Shown here one piece after another: positions 49,668-58,285 of a DNA stretch of 64,000 nucleotides. The DNA is taken from contig NZ_JAOCKJ010000009.1 in assembly GCF_029844725.1 (NCBI RefSeq), positions 62,001 through 126,000 of the forward strand. The letters run 5' to 3'. The notes under the pieces are model-generated. The model was given only the letters and a program-made list of their open reading frames with translations. It was not told the DNA's origin and made no database searches. The translations under genes were made by a program, and so were the position numbers. Origin of the DNA: Pantoea sp. GD03673. Its GTDB lineage: Bacteria; Pseudomonadota; Gammaproteobacteria; Enterobacterales; Enterobacteriaceae. Position 1 is the stretch's first letter, and each line of letters starts with the position of its first letter.

Positions 49668-50678
49668 ATGACTTTGAAACTTGGCGTCATCGGTACAGGT
49701 GCAATTGGTCAGGAACATATTCGGCGCTGCAGCCATGTGCTGCAGGGCGCTCAGGTGGTTGCCGTCTCTGATATCAATGTCGATGGCGCACGCGCCGCAC
49801 TGCAACGCCTGAACATCGAGGCGGAGGTGTTTGAGAACGGTCACGATGTCATTCAGTCACCCAACGTTGATGCGGTGCTGGTCACCTCCTGGGATCCAAC
49901 CCACGAAGAGTTCACCTTAGCGGCGATTGCCGCCGGTAAACCGGTCTTCTGTGAGAAGCCGCTGGCGATGAGCGCCGAAGGCTGTCGCCGGGTGGTGGAT
50001 GCAGAGATTCAGGCGGGTAAACGACTGGTACAGGTCGGCTTTATGCGCCCTTACGATGCAGGCTACCGTGCCCTGAAAAAGGTGATCACCAGTGGCGAGA
50101 TCGGAGAGCCGCTGATGCTGCACTGCGCGCACCGTAACCCGACCGTGCCGGAGAACTACACCACGCCGATGGCAATCACCAACACCCTGATCCACGAGCT
50201 GGATGTGCTGCGCTGGCTGACCAGTGACGACTATAAAACGGTGCAGGTGATCTTCCCGCGCGTCACGTCAAAGTCACATGGTCAGCTGAAAGATCCGCAG
50301 ATCGTACTGTTTGAAACCCACAAAGGGGTGCGCATTGACGTCGAGATCTTCGTTAACTGCGCCTACGGCTATGACATCCAGTGTGAAGTGGTAGGCGAAG
50401 AGGGGATTGCCCGCCTGCCAGAGCCTTCTTCGGTGCAGCTGCGCAAAGATGCCCGTCTGTCGAACACCATTCTGGTGGACTGGAAAGATCGCTTTATCGA
50501 AGCGTATGACGTGGAGTTGCAGGCATTTATCAACGACATCAACGCGGGCCAGCTCACCGGTCCTTCAGCCTGGGATGGCTTTGCCGCCTCGGTGGCCGCC
50601 GATGCCTGCATCAAAGCGCAGAACAGTGGTGCGATTGAGCCGGTAGAAATGCCGCCGCGTCCTGCTTTTTATAACTGA
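49668..50678 (+). CDS. iolG: Inositol 2-dehydrogenase
   Basis: 336 residues from the ATG at 49668 (CAGGTG upstream). Gfo/Idh/MocA family: N-terminal Rossmann motif [12 protein letters not shown] (6-17), catalytic Glu96-Lys97 in CEKPLA, Asp and His in [15 protein letters not shown]. It oxidises myo-inositol to scyllo-inosose with NAD+, the first step of the pathway. iolE follows after 26 bases. Confidence 0.95.
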   Translation: MTLKLGVIGTGAIGQEHIRRCSHVLQGAQVVAVSDINVDGARAALQRLNIEAEVFENGHDVIQSPNVDAVLVTSWDPTHEEFTLAAIAAGKPVFCEKPLAMSAEGCRRVVDAEIQAGKRLVQVGFMRPYDAGYRALKKVITSGEIGEPLMLHCAHRNPTVPENYTTPMAITNTLIHELDVLRWLTSDDYKTVQVIFPRVTSKSHGQLKDPQIVLFETHKGVRIDVEIFVNCAYGYDIQCEVVGEEGIARLPEPSSVQLRKDARLSNTILVDWKDRFIEAYDVELQAFINDINAGQLTGPSAWDGFAASVAADACIKAQNSGAIEPVEMPPRPAFYN

Positions 50679-50704
50679 TTCAGCCCACTCCATCCGGGAA
50701 TAAG

Positions 50705-51604
50705 ATGATGAACAAAGAGAATGTAAAACTGGCGATCGCACCTATCGGCTGGACCAACGATGACATGCCGGATCTCGGCAGTGAAAACACCTTCCAGCAG
50801 ACCGTCAGTGAGATGGCGCTGGCGGGATTTACCGGCAGTGAGGTGGGCAGCAAATATCCGCGCGACCCGGCGATTCTGAAACCGATGCTCGACATTCGCG
50901 GCATCCAGATCTGCAATGCCTGGTTCAGCACTTTTTTTGCCAACGGCGACAAAGAGAAAACCATCGATGAGTTCATCAATCACATGAACTTCCTGCATGC
51001 GATGGGCGCACGGGTGATTGGCTGCTCTGAGCAGAGTAAAAGCATTCAGGGCACCACGCTGGCGGTGTTTGAAGAGAAAGCAATTTTTACCGATGAAGAG
51101 TGGCGGTTAACCGCAGAAGGCTACAATGAGCTGGCCCGCATCGCGGCGGAGAAGGGGATGCGCGTGACGCTGCATCACCACATGGGCACCGGCATTCAGA
51201 CCACCGAAGAGATTGATCGGTTTATGGCGATGACCGACGAGCAGGTCGGGTTGCTCTATGACACCGGCCACGTCTACTACTCTGAAGGCTCCCAGCAGAA
51301 GATGCTGGCGGTGCTGGAAAAATATCTGTCGCGCATCTTCCACGTTCACCTCAAGGATGTACGCGATGAGGTCGTCGCCGGGGTGCGTGAAAATCATCTT
51401 TCCTTCCTGGAAGGCGTGAAAAAGGGCACCTTTACCGTGCCAGGCGATGGCGTAATCGACTTTAAACCCGTGTTTAAAATTCTGGATGATTACGGCTATA
51501 AAGGCTGGATGGTTGTTGAGGCGGAGCAGGATCCGGCGCTGGCCAATCCGTTTGAGTATGCGGTGAAAGCGCGGAAATATATCCGGGAAAATACGGGCTT
51601 ATAA
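50705..51604 (+). CDS. iolE: Myo-inosose-2 dehydratase
   Basis: 299 residues; two adjacent ATG codons make the start ambiguous by one. TIM-barrel IolE family with N-terminus [18 protein letters not shown]. Metal-binding residues lie in [32 protein letters not shown] and MVVEAEQDP. It dehydrates scyllo-inosose to the trihydroxycyclohexane dione used by IolD. Last gene of the iolDGE operon, followed by a terminator. Confidence 0.95.
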   Translation: MMNKENVKLAIAPIGWTNDDMPDLGSENTFQQTVSEMALAGFTGSEVGSKYPRDPAILKPMLDIRGIQICNAWFSTFFANGDKEKTIDEFINHMNFLHAMGARVIGCSEQSKSIQGTTLAVFEEKAIFTDEEWRLTAEGYNELARIAAEKGMRVTLHHHMGTGIQTTEEIDRFMAMTDEQVGLLYDTGHVYYSEGSQQKMLAVLEKYLSRIFHVHLKDVRDEVVAGVRENHLSFLEGVKKGTFTVPGDGVIDFKPVFKILDDYGYKGWMVVEAEQDPALANPFEYAVKARKYIRENTGL

Positions 51605-51619
51605 CCGGCCCTGAACAGA

Positions 51620-51650
51620 GGCTGACTTCCCCGCGACAGGGAAGCCAGCC
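51620..51650. terminator. Terminator between iolE and dcrB
   Basis: 12-base arms GGCTGACTTCCC / GGGAAGCCAGCC with two internal mismatches and a 7-base loop, between convergent genes. Confidence 0.7.
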
Positions 51651-51657
51651 GTCTGGT

Positions 51658-52212
51658 TTATTTCAGCGTAATGCTTTTCACAATGCTGTCAGCATCGCTC
51701 TGCGCCTGCTGCTGATTATCGCCTGGCAGCGTAATCTGTAGCGTCACCAGCTTGCCATCCACTTTTGCCAGAACCACAGAAGACCATGAGGTCTGGTTGT
51801 TGGCAGAAATCACCGTATCCAGCTGCTGTGCAGGCTGATCTTTCAGCGTTACCGCTTTGTTCGACACCACCTGCAGCTGCGGGTCGCGGTTACGCTGCTG
51901 CTGTTCCATGCGCTGCGACAGCACATCCAGCCCATCATTTGTCGGGTCACCGGCAATCACAATAATGGCGCGGGCACCGGTTTCATCCGCATAAACGTGC
52001 ATGTTCGTGGTCTGCGAACCCAGTTTACCGCTTTTATCTGACATGCCTGGTGGCAGTGAGAAGCTCAGTTTGCCATCCATCAGCGTGACGGTTTGCGCCG
52101 ACTGACTGGCGCTGACGCCGTTGTCATTCGCCGCTTCATCTTTCTTCTGGTCACAGGCCGCTAAGCCAAGTACCAGTAAACCCATTCCTACATATTTCAC
52201 CAGGTTGCGCAT
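51658..52212 (-). CDS. dcrB: Inner-membrane lipoprotein DcrB
   Basis: 184 residues. Lipoprotein signal peptide with lipobox LGLAAC (Cys20 lipidated), then a Gln/Asn/Asp-rich linker and a compact domain (about 40-184) typical of DcrB. E. coli DcrB is needed for phage C1 and C6 infection and affects lipoprotein maturation. Aspartate follows the lipidated cysteine (CDQ), which favours retention in the inner membrane. It follows the iol cluster and restores the E. coli order toward yhhQ. Confidence 0.93.
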   Translation of the reverse strand: MRNLVKYVGMGLLVLGLAACDQKKDEAANDNGVSASQSAQTVTLMDGKLSFSLPPGMSDKSGKLGSQTTNMHVYADETGARAIIVIAGDPTNDGLDVLSQRMEQQQRNRDPQLQVVSNKAVTLKDQPAQQLDTVISANNQTSWSSVVLAKVDGKLVTLQITLPGDNQQQAQSDADSIVKSITLK

Positions 52213-52474
52213 CAGAATCCCTTTTTAAGTTTCCAGTCAGGCATTAATACAACAGGAATCAGGTTGCAAACGCAACCTGATGATTGTCAGAAGATCTTAG
52301 CGGGTAATGGCAGAAAATGCAGGGCGGGCCTGAAGCGGGTCGGTCAGGCTTTTTAATTTGTCAGCCTGAACACGGGCAGTGCTCACAATCCTCACGTACG
52401 CCGTGTACGTTCCGGTTGTTCCGCGCTGTCCGGGTCCAGACTGACTGCCGCAATGACGCTTATGCAGCAGACGC

Positions 52475-53140
52475 TTAGCCGAAATTGACCTGACGGGCGG
52501 TCTGGCGTTCAGCCAGTCGCTTCAGCGCAGCGTTAAGCAGTACGCCGTAGGCAGGCAGGAAGAAGATCATGCAGATCAGGACCTTGAAGCTGTAATCCAC
52601 CAGGGCAATCTCGACCCAGTGCTGCGCCATAAACGCATCGGGACTTTTATAGAAAGCGATAAAGAAGAAGGCCAGCGTGTCGCTGATATTCCCCAGGAAC
52701 ATGGCGCAGCCGGGGGCAATCCACCACTGTGGCAGGCGACGCAGACGGTTGAACACATGAACGTCGAGGATCTGACCCAGCGCATAAGCCATAAAACTGG
52801 CGCAGGCGATGCGGGCAACAAACAGATTCATCACTTCCAGTGCCTGCCATCCCTGCCATTCACCCTGATAGAACAGGGCGGAGACGCCGTAAGAGATAAA
52901 CAGCGCCGGGATCATCACGGCCAGAATAATGCGCCGGGCCAGCGGTGCGCCAAAAATACGCACGGTGAGATCGGTCGCCAGGAAGATAAACGGGAAGCTG
53001 AACGCACCCCAGGTGGTGTGGAAGCCAAAGACGGAAATGGGCAACTGAACCAGATAGTTACTGGAGGTGATCACCAGCAGGTGAAACAGCGATAACCAGA
53101 AAAGCGCATGCATGCGCTGACGTGAAGAAAATGCGAGCAT
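52475..53140 (-). CDS. yhhQ: Queuosine precursor transporter YhhQ
   Basis: 221 residues from the ATG at 53140 (AAAGG upstream), the E. coli length; an earlier in-frame start is less likely. Six membrane helices, DUF165/VUT-1 family: FHLLVITSSNYLVQLP, WGAFSFPFIFLATDLTVR, GQILDVHVFNRLR and GNISDTLAFFFIAF. In E. coli YhhQ imports preQ0/preQ1 for queuosine synthesis. The genome also carries queH at 27 kb, so both salvage uptake and the last synthetic step are encoded in this window. Confidence 0.94.
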   Translation of the reverse strand: MLAFSSRQRMHALFWLSLFHLLVITSSNYLVQLPISVFGFHTTWGAFSFPFIFLATDLTVRIFGAPLARRIILAVMIPALFISYGVSALFYQGEWQGWQALEVMNLFVARIACASFMAYALGQILDVHVFNRLRRLPQWWIAPGCAMFLGNISDTLAFFFIAFYKSPDAFMAQHWVEIALVDYSFKVLICMIFFLPAYGVLLNAALKRLAERQTARQVNFG

Positions 53141-53344
53141 ATTCAACCTTTTTAATGTTGGGGTGAGGGAACCCATTGCGGGACGCCGTTCGTGCAGCGC
53201 CTGGCAGTTTTATGAGCAAAAAGCGGCGGCATATTACCGCGTTGTGCTTTTTATGCAATGGTTAATTTTAACGCAATCGTTATCGCCTTGCTTCACCGCC
53301 AGCACGCGCTAGAATGAGCGCCCCTTACCTGAACCGAGTTGATT

Positions 53345-53596
53345 ATGAGCGATGCTTTTTCCTCTGCCGACCATCAGCTGGATGCCCGTGGCCTGCGTTG
53401 CCCGGAGCCGGTGATGATGGTGCGCAAAACCGTACGCAGCCTGCAGGAGGGTGAGACGTTACTGATCATCGCCGATGATCCGGCGACGACCCGCGACATT
53501 CCCGGCTTCTGCCGCTTTATGGAGCACGGCCTGCTGGCGCAGCAAACCGACACGCTGCCCTATCAGTTTCTGATCCGCAAAGGCATGGCGGGTTAA
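53345..53596 (+). CDS. tusA: Sulfur carrier protein TusA
   Basis: 83 residues from the ATG at 53345. The persulfide cysteine is in [18 protein letters not shown]. It carries sulfur from IscS to TusBCD for 2-thiouridine at tRNA position 34 and also serves molybdenum-cofactor synthesis. Divergent from yhhQ, convergent with zntA, as in E. coli. Confidence 0.95.
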   Translation: MSDAFSSADHQLDARGLRCPEPVMMVRKTVRSLQEGETLLIIADDPATTRDIPGFCRFMEHGLLAQQTDTLPYQFLIRKGMAG

Positions 53597-53620
53597 CGAC
53601 AGCCGTTCGGGCCGTCGTTA
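53594..53620 (+). terminator. Hairpin overlapping the tusA stop codon
   Basis: TAACGAC / GTCGTTA stem whose left arm begins with the tusA TAA, with inner GCC / GGC pairing. The T run is weak. It lies between convergent tusA and zntA. Confidence 0.5.
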
Positions 53621-53650
53621 TCCTTACTCTTCAGACTGAACGCCTTTTAT

Positions 53651-55942
53651 TCAGGCGCGGCGACGCAGTAACCGCAGCGCGTTAGCGGTGACCAGCGCAG
53701 TCGCACCGGAATCCGCCAGCACCGCCAGCCAGAGTCCGGTCAGACCCAGCAGGGTGGTGACCAGGAAAATCGCCTTCAGACCCAGCGCAATGCCGATATT
53801 CTGGCGGATGATGCGCCGTGTGCGGCGGGCCAGTGCAATCATCGGAGCCAGATGGCTGAGCTGATTGCGCGTCAGCGCCGCATCGGCCGCTTCCAGCGCC
53901 ACATCCGTACCGCTGCCCATCGCAATACCCAGCGTCGCCGCTTTCATTGCCGGGGCATCGTTGATGCCATCCCCGACCATCGCCAGCGGCTGCTGCTGAC
54001 TCAGCTCACGGACTGCCGCAACTTTATCGGCCGGGAGCAGGCTGGCGCGATAATCTATATTCAGCCTGCGCGCGATTGTCGCGGCGGCACGCGGGTTATC
54101 ACCGGTCAGCATAAAGCTTTCGATGCCCAGCTTGTTCAGCGCCTTTAACGCATCCAGCGCATCGTCGCGCAGCTGATCGCGCAGGGCCAGCGCACCCAGC
54201 GCCTCGCCATCGCACATGACGACCACCAGCGTTTCCCCCGCGGCTTCCTGCTGTGCAATCTGTGTGTTTTGCTGTGGCGTCAGACCCGGCGCATGGGCGG
54301 GCGTCAGCAGCTGAATCTGCTGTCCGTTGACCTGCGCACGGATGCCGCGTCCTGCCTGCACCTGCTGATCCTGCGCTACAGGAATGGCCAGATTACGTGC
54401 CTGCGCAGCCGCCACGATAGCGCCTGCCAGCGGATGAGTGGCTCCCTGTTCCGCAGCCGCGCTTAGCGCCAGCATCTCTGACTCGCTGGCCGCGCCAAAC
54501 CGCAGGATTTGCGTCAGTTGTGGCTTGCCCAGCGTCAGCGTGCCGGTTTTATCAAATGCCATTCTGCGCAGCGAGCTCAGCCGTTCCAGCGCCGCACCGC
54601 CTTTGATCAGTGCGCCCTGACGCGCCGCCGCAGCCAGCCCGGAGGTAATGGCGGCGGGCACAGAGATGACCAGCGCACAGGGACAGCCTATCAGCAGCAG
54701 GGTAAGCCCTTTGTAGATCCACGGCTGCCACTCACCAGCGCCGAGCAGCGGGGGAACCACCATCACCAGCAGCGACAGCAGCATCACCAGCGGCGTGTAG
54801 ATGCGGCTGAACTGGTCAATAAAGCGTTCAACCGGCGCACGGTGCGTTTCCGCTTCCTCTATCAGCTGCAGAATGCGGTCAATCGCGCTTTCCCCCGGCT
54901 TCGACACCACTTCCAGCGTCACCAGCCGGTCAACGCTGGTGGCACCGGCCAGAATGTTTTCTCCACTGGCACGCGTTACCGGCAGCGACTCACCGGTCAG
55001 TGCGCTCTCATCGAAACTGGCGAGCGGGCTGATTAAACGGCCATCGACCGGCAACCGGCTGCCCGCCGCGACTTCAATAACATCGCCGGGCTTGAGCGCG
55101 GTCAGGGGCACGTCACTGCGCTTGCCCTGCTCCAGGCGAGTCGCCGATTCAGGCCGCAACGCCATCAGGCGGGTGACGCCGCTGCGGGCTCTGGAAGCGG
55201 CATAGCTTTCCAGCTGTTCACCCAGCTGAAACAGCACCAGCACCATCGCCGCTTCGGCATGTGCGCCAATAATCAGCGCGCCCGCGGATGCCAGGGTCAT
55301 CAGGGTCTCAATGGTAAAGGGCGATCCGCTGCGCAGACGTTGCCAGGCCGCGTGCGCCACCGGGGCCAGGCCCGCCAGCGTGGTCAGCACAAACAGCCGA
55401 TCGCCCCAGACGGGCGCGAAATGGCTGAGAACGCTGCTGGCGAGCACCAGCAGCGCCAGCAAAATCAGCATCCGGTTTTGCTGCCAGCCCGGTCTGGCGG
55501 GAGAGGGGGCAGACGTGGAGGAGGGGACAGCTAACTGAAAACCGGCTTTTTTCACCGCCTGTTCAACGGCGTTTTGCACATCGGTGTCAGCGTTAACCAC
55601 CAGCTTCTCGCTGCTGAACAGCACGCGGGCACCGGTCACGCCATTTATCTGACGCACGGCGGTTTCAATGGTGCGGGCGCAGCCGGGGCAATCCATGCCG
55701 CTGACCTGCCAGTTAAAATCGAAGCGGCTTTTGGCTCGCCGGTCGCTTTCCTCAGCGGTGTCGGCGTCATTGCCAGGACTGCTGTTACCGTCACAGCAGC
55801 AGCCTGCCGTGTCCGCCGTCACGGGCGTAGCAGCATGGATTGAAAGAGAACGTGGACGGGCCTGGCGAACCTGGCACAGCGGTTTTGCTGCGGCGTGGCT
55901 GGCACGCGGTTTGCCGCAGCCACAGGCATGATGGTGATGCAT
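53651..55942 (-). CDS. zntA: Zn(II)/Cd(II)/Pb(II) exporting P-type ATPase
   Basis: 763 residues from the ATG at 55942, which has GGAGGT at ideal spacing. N-terminal metal-binding region: an unusual His/Cys-rich start MHHHHACGCG, a CCCDG cluster and an HMA domain with GMDCPGC (Cys85, Cys88). Then P1B-ATPase core: TGES, membrane CPC in LLIGCPCALVIS, phosphorylation site DKTGTLT, TGDNPRA and GDGINDAPA. Close to E. coli ZntA except for the longer N-terminus (E. coli 732 aa). It pumps excess zinc, cadmium and lead from the cytoplasm. It is controlled by the ZntR-type promoter just upstream. Confidence 0.97.
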   Translation of the reverse strand: MHHHHACGCGKPRASHAAAKPLCQVRQARPRSLSIHAATPVTADTAGCCCDGNSSPGNDADTAEESDRRAKSRFDFNWQVSGMDCPGCARTIETAVRQINGVTGARVLFSSEKLVVNADTDVQNAVEQAVKKAGFQLAVPSSTSAPSPARPGWQQNRMLILLALLVLASSVLSHFAPVWGDRLFVLTTLAGLAPVAHAAWQRLRSGSPFTIETLMTLASAGALIIGAHAEAAMVLVLFQLGEQLESYAASRARSGVTRLMALRPESATRLEQGKRSDVPLTALKPGDVIEVAAGSRLPVDGRLISPLASFDESALTGESLPVTRASGENILAGATSVDRLVTLEVVSKPGESAIDRILQLIEEAETHRAPVERFIDQFSRIYTPLVMLLSLLVMVVPPLLGAGEWQPWIYKGLTLLLIGCPCALVISVPAAITSGLAAAARQGALIKGGAALERLSSLRRMAFDKTGTLTLGKPQLTQILRFGAASESEMLALSAAAEQGATHPLAGAIVAAAQARNLAIPVAQDQQVQAGRGIRAQVNGQQIQLLTPAHAPGLTPQQNTQIAQQEAAGETLVVVMCDGEALGALALRDQLRDDALDALKALNKLGIESFMLTGDNPRAAATIARRLNIDYRASLLPADKVAAVRELSQQQPLAMVGDGINDAPAMKAATLGIAMGSGTDVALEAADAALTRNQLSHLAPMIALARRTRRIIRQNIGIALGLKAIFLVTTLLGLTGLWLAVLADSGATALVTANALRLLRRRA

Positions 55943-55993
55943 TTGACCTCCAGAGTGTAAGGGTAGCGGGATGAACAACGCTGCACATCCCTT

Positions 55994-56025
55994 ATCCTAC
56001 ACTCTGGAGTTAACTCCAGAGTCAA
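55994..56025 (-). promoter_or_regulatory. zntA promoter with ZntR operator
   Basis: On the minus strand: -35 TTGACT, a 20-bp spacer, -10 TAGGAT. A perfect 22-bp palindrome (half site ACTCTGGAGTT, 56001-56022) fills the spacer. A 19-20 bp spacer with a central dyad is the hallmark of MerR-family activation, here by ZntR. zntR itself is not in the window. Confidence 0.92.
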
Positions 56026-56035
56026 GGCTAATTTC

Positions 56036-56665
56036 TCAGACGACCCACAATGAACGCACAATCATAAAGTGACCGGCAAAGTAGCAGGCGGCCACAATCG
56101 CGCTGTCAGCGCTGAAGCGACGACGGTAGTGCGAGATAAACCAGACGGCGTTTGCCAGCAGCAGCAGACCGGCACCGACCATGATTGAGAAGCTGTAATC
56201 GGTCGGGCGGAAGAAGTACTGCTCGGTCGCAATCCAGGTCATCACCAGCGTCATGCCGATAAAGGTGCAGACAGGCCAGCGCAGATCGTCGAGTCGGCTC
56301 CAGATGATGCCAATCAGGGCGGCACCGATGATGAGCAGCGTCAGCGGAATCGGCCAGAAGAAGGTCATGGTCATGCTGGCGGCGAAGCAGAGGGTATAGA
56401 GCAGATGCGACAGGAAAAAAGCGCCGACGGCATAGAGCATCTGCTGACGGGGCAGCAGCGTTAACGCATCACCGACCAGCGTCGCGACCAGACCGGCCAG
56501 AATCAGGTAGTCCGTGGTCTGAAGAACCGGTGCCTGCCAGGCCAGTCCGACCAGCAGCAGCAGTGTGACCGGCTTAAACAGCCAGCGTTGCCATTGCGGG
56601 CCGCGATAGGTGGCATCGACATAGAGCCAGCCGGAGAAAAGAACAGCGAGGAAAGACCAGAGCAT
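56036..56665 (-). CDS. yhhN: Lysoplasmalogenase-family membrane protein YhhN
   Basis: 209 residues, about eight membrane helices. YhhN/TMEM86 family with the conserved [18 protein letters not shown] and FLSHLLYTL segments, whose Asp residues form the putative active site. Animal relatives hydrolyse lysoplasmalogens. The bacterial role is unclear. GGGAG precedes the ATG. It lies upstream of zntA on the same strand; its stop is only 11 bases from the zntA -35 element. Confidence 0.9.
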   Translation of the reverse strand: MLWSFLAVLFSGWLYVDATYRGPQWQRWLFKPVTLLLLVGLAWQAPVLQTTDYLILAGLVATLVGDALTLLPRQQMLYAVGAFFLSHLLYTLCFAASMTMTFFWPIPLTLLIIGAALIGIIWSRLDDLRWPVCTFIGMTLVMTWIATEQYFFRPTDYSFSIMVGAGLLLLANAVWFISHYRRRFSADSAIVAACYFAGHFMIVRSLWVV

Positions 56666-56809
56666 TGTTTCTCCCTTTTTTACTCAAAATGGTGAAAGAT
56701 CCCAAAATATCCTTTTCAGTTTAGGTTAAGCCTCTGAGATGTGACAATCAGGCAACTCTGGTTGTATGCTTTGCCGCCTGATTAATATCCCCGCAGGCCC
56801 AAACGCGTT

Positions 56810-57166
56810 ATGAGCAAACCGCCGCTAATCTTTATCATCGTCCTGGCGATTATCGCCGTGCTGGCGACCCGTCAGTTCATCAAGCAACGCCGTGAAGTGG
56901 CGGTCAATGACGCGTCACCCCAGCGTTCGCTGCAGGCCGAGGTCAAAACCAAACGTGAATTTCCCTCTCCCAATCGCCGTTCACGGCAGCGCGAAGTGAT
57001 CGCCGGGGAAGAGATGCGGTATGAGGTGGTGTTTCATCCGCTGAACGGTGCCAGCGATATCAAAGCGCAGCTGAAAGAGGCGGAATATCATCAGCTGGAT
57101 AAAGGTGCCAGAGGCGAGCTGAAGATGCAGGGCACGCGCTTTATCAGCTTTACGCCCCTGCAGTAA
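56810..57166 (+). CDS. yhhM: DUF2500-family membrane-anchored protein YhhM
   Basis: 118 residues: an N-terminal membrane helix (about 6-20), then a basic linker and a soluble domain (about 40-118) with YEVVFHPLNGASD and LDKGARGELKMQGTRFISF. It matches E. coli YhhM in size, position and family. Function unknown. It is divergent from yhhN, convergent with yhhL, with a terminator between. Confidence 0.9.
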   Translation: MSKPPLIFIIVLAIIAVLATRQFIKQRREVAVNDASPQRSLQAEVKTKREFPSPNRRSRQREVIAGEEMRYEVVFHPLNGASDIKAQLKEAEYHQLDKGARGELKMQGTRFISFTPLQ

Positions 57167-57168
57167 CA

Positions 57169-57199
57169 GGCGGGCAGTGCGCCCGCCCGGCACTATTTT
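57169..57199 (+). terminator. Terminator of yhhM
   Basis: 7-bp stem GGCGGGC / GCCCGCC with a 5-base loop, followed by a TTTTTT run that runs into the end of yhhL. Confidence 0.7.
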
Positions 57200-57465
57200 T
57201 TGCGTGGGAAGTTTTTCTTCTGCCAGGCGACCAGCTCGAACACGCCGAACAGAAACACTTTGGCCTGGGTGACGCGGTCAATCGGCGGTGCATCTTTGGT
57301 CTGCGTGGTACGCAGTAACACCAGTTGCAGACCGTGCATCAGGATCATGAAGATCAGTGCAACGTTGATAAAATAAGTCAGTGGCTTCGGGTAGGGATGG
57401 ACCAGATTAGCCAGTAAAAATCCCCATACGCATAGCATCAACAGACGCCCCAAATTAAGTAACAT
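57193..57465 (-). CDS. yhhL: DUF1145-family membrane protein YhhL
   Basis: 90 residues, two membrane helices (about 5-22 and 33-52) and a basic C-terminal tail (VAWQKKNFPRKK). It is the E. coli YhhL homologue by sequence and position. Function unknown. Its start overlaps the end of rsmD by 11 bases, so the two are translationally coupled. Confidence 0.9.
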   Translation of the reverse strand: MLLNLGRLLMLCVWGFLLANLVHPYPKPLTYFINVALIFMILMHGLQLVLLRTTQTKDAPPIDRVTQAKVFLFGVFELVAWQKKNFPRKK

Positions 57466-58054
57466 CCTGCGTCTCCTGTTGACGTTGATACAAACGATAA
57501 GCCACTTGTCCGGCTATTTTTTCGCGATAAAGATCCCACGCTGGCGGCACCGGCGGTGCGCCATTTTCCACTTCACTTTCAACGTAAATCAGCGCCTGAT
57601 CGGCCAGCCAGTTGTTCTGCTCCAGCAACTGCAACGTCTGCTCCAGCAATCCCTGACGAAACGGCGGATCGATAAACACCACATCAAAGGGCGTACCCGG
57701 CTGTGCCAGCCAGTTTAACGCATTGGTCTGAATTACGGTGCCATTACTGGCGCGAAGGGTCTGCAGATTTTTTGTCAGCTGCTGGGCCACCGGTCGTTCC
57801 AGCTCCAGCAACGTCGCCGATCCTGCGTAACGCGACAGGGCTTCCAGTCCTAATGCGCCGCTACCGGCAAAGCAGTCAAGGCAACGCGCCTCTGGCAGTA
57901 CCGGGGCCAGCCAGTTAAACAGCGTCTCACGCACCCGATCGGTGGTAGGGCGCAGCCCGGCGCTGTCCGGCACCGGCAATTTGCGTCCGCGCCACTGGCC
58001 GCCAATGATGCGAATCTGCCCGGCACCGCCTGTACTGCGGGGGTTTTTATTCAT
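57455..58054 (-). CDS. rsmD: 16S rRNA (guanine966-N2)-methyltransferase
   Basis: 199 residues from the ATG at 58054; a GTG three codons earlier (58063) is an alternative. RsmD family: IRIIGGQWRGRKLPVPD, SAM motif CLDCFAGSGALGLEAL and catalytic VFIDPPF. It methylates G966 of 16S rRNA. Divergent from ftsY, as in E. coli. Confidence 0.94.
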   Translation of the reverse strand: MNKNPRSTGGAGQIRIIGGQWRGRKLPVPDSAGLRPTTDRVRETLFNWLAPVLPEARCLDCFAGSGALGLEALSRYAGSATLLELERPVAQQLTKNLQTLRASNGTVIQTNALNWLAQPGTPFDVVFIDPPFRQGLLEQTLQLLEQNNWLADQALIYVESEVENGAPPVPPAWDLYREKIAGQVAYRLYQRQQETQDVT

Positions 58055-58285
58055 CTTGCTCACAACTCGTCATAATTTGTTGCGTAGTTTAACGGGCGAA
58101 TCGGTGAGAAGAAACGTTAAAAAAGGGTGCTGTGGTGAGCTGGCTGGAAAGTGTTAGACTACTGAGTTGCTGAAGTCATGCATTATTCTGCGGTTTACGC
58201 CGGTCTGGCGCTGACCAATTTCATTGATTTACCCCTGGAAACCACGCGCGACCGGGACAAAGCCATCGAGGAGTGTCGTCACACA

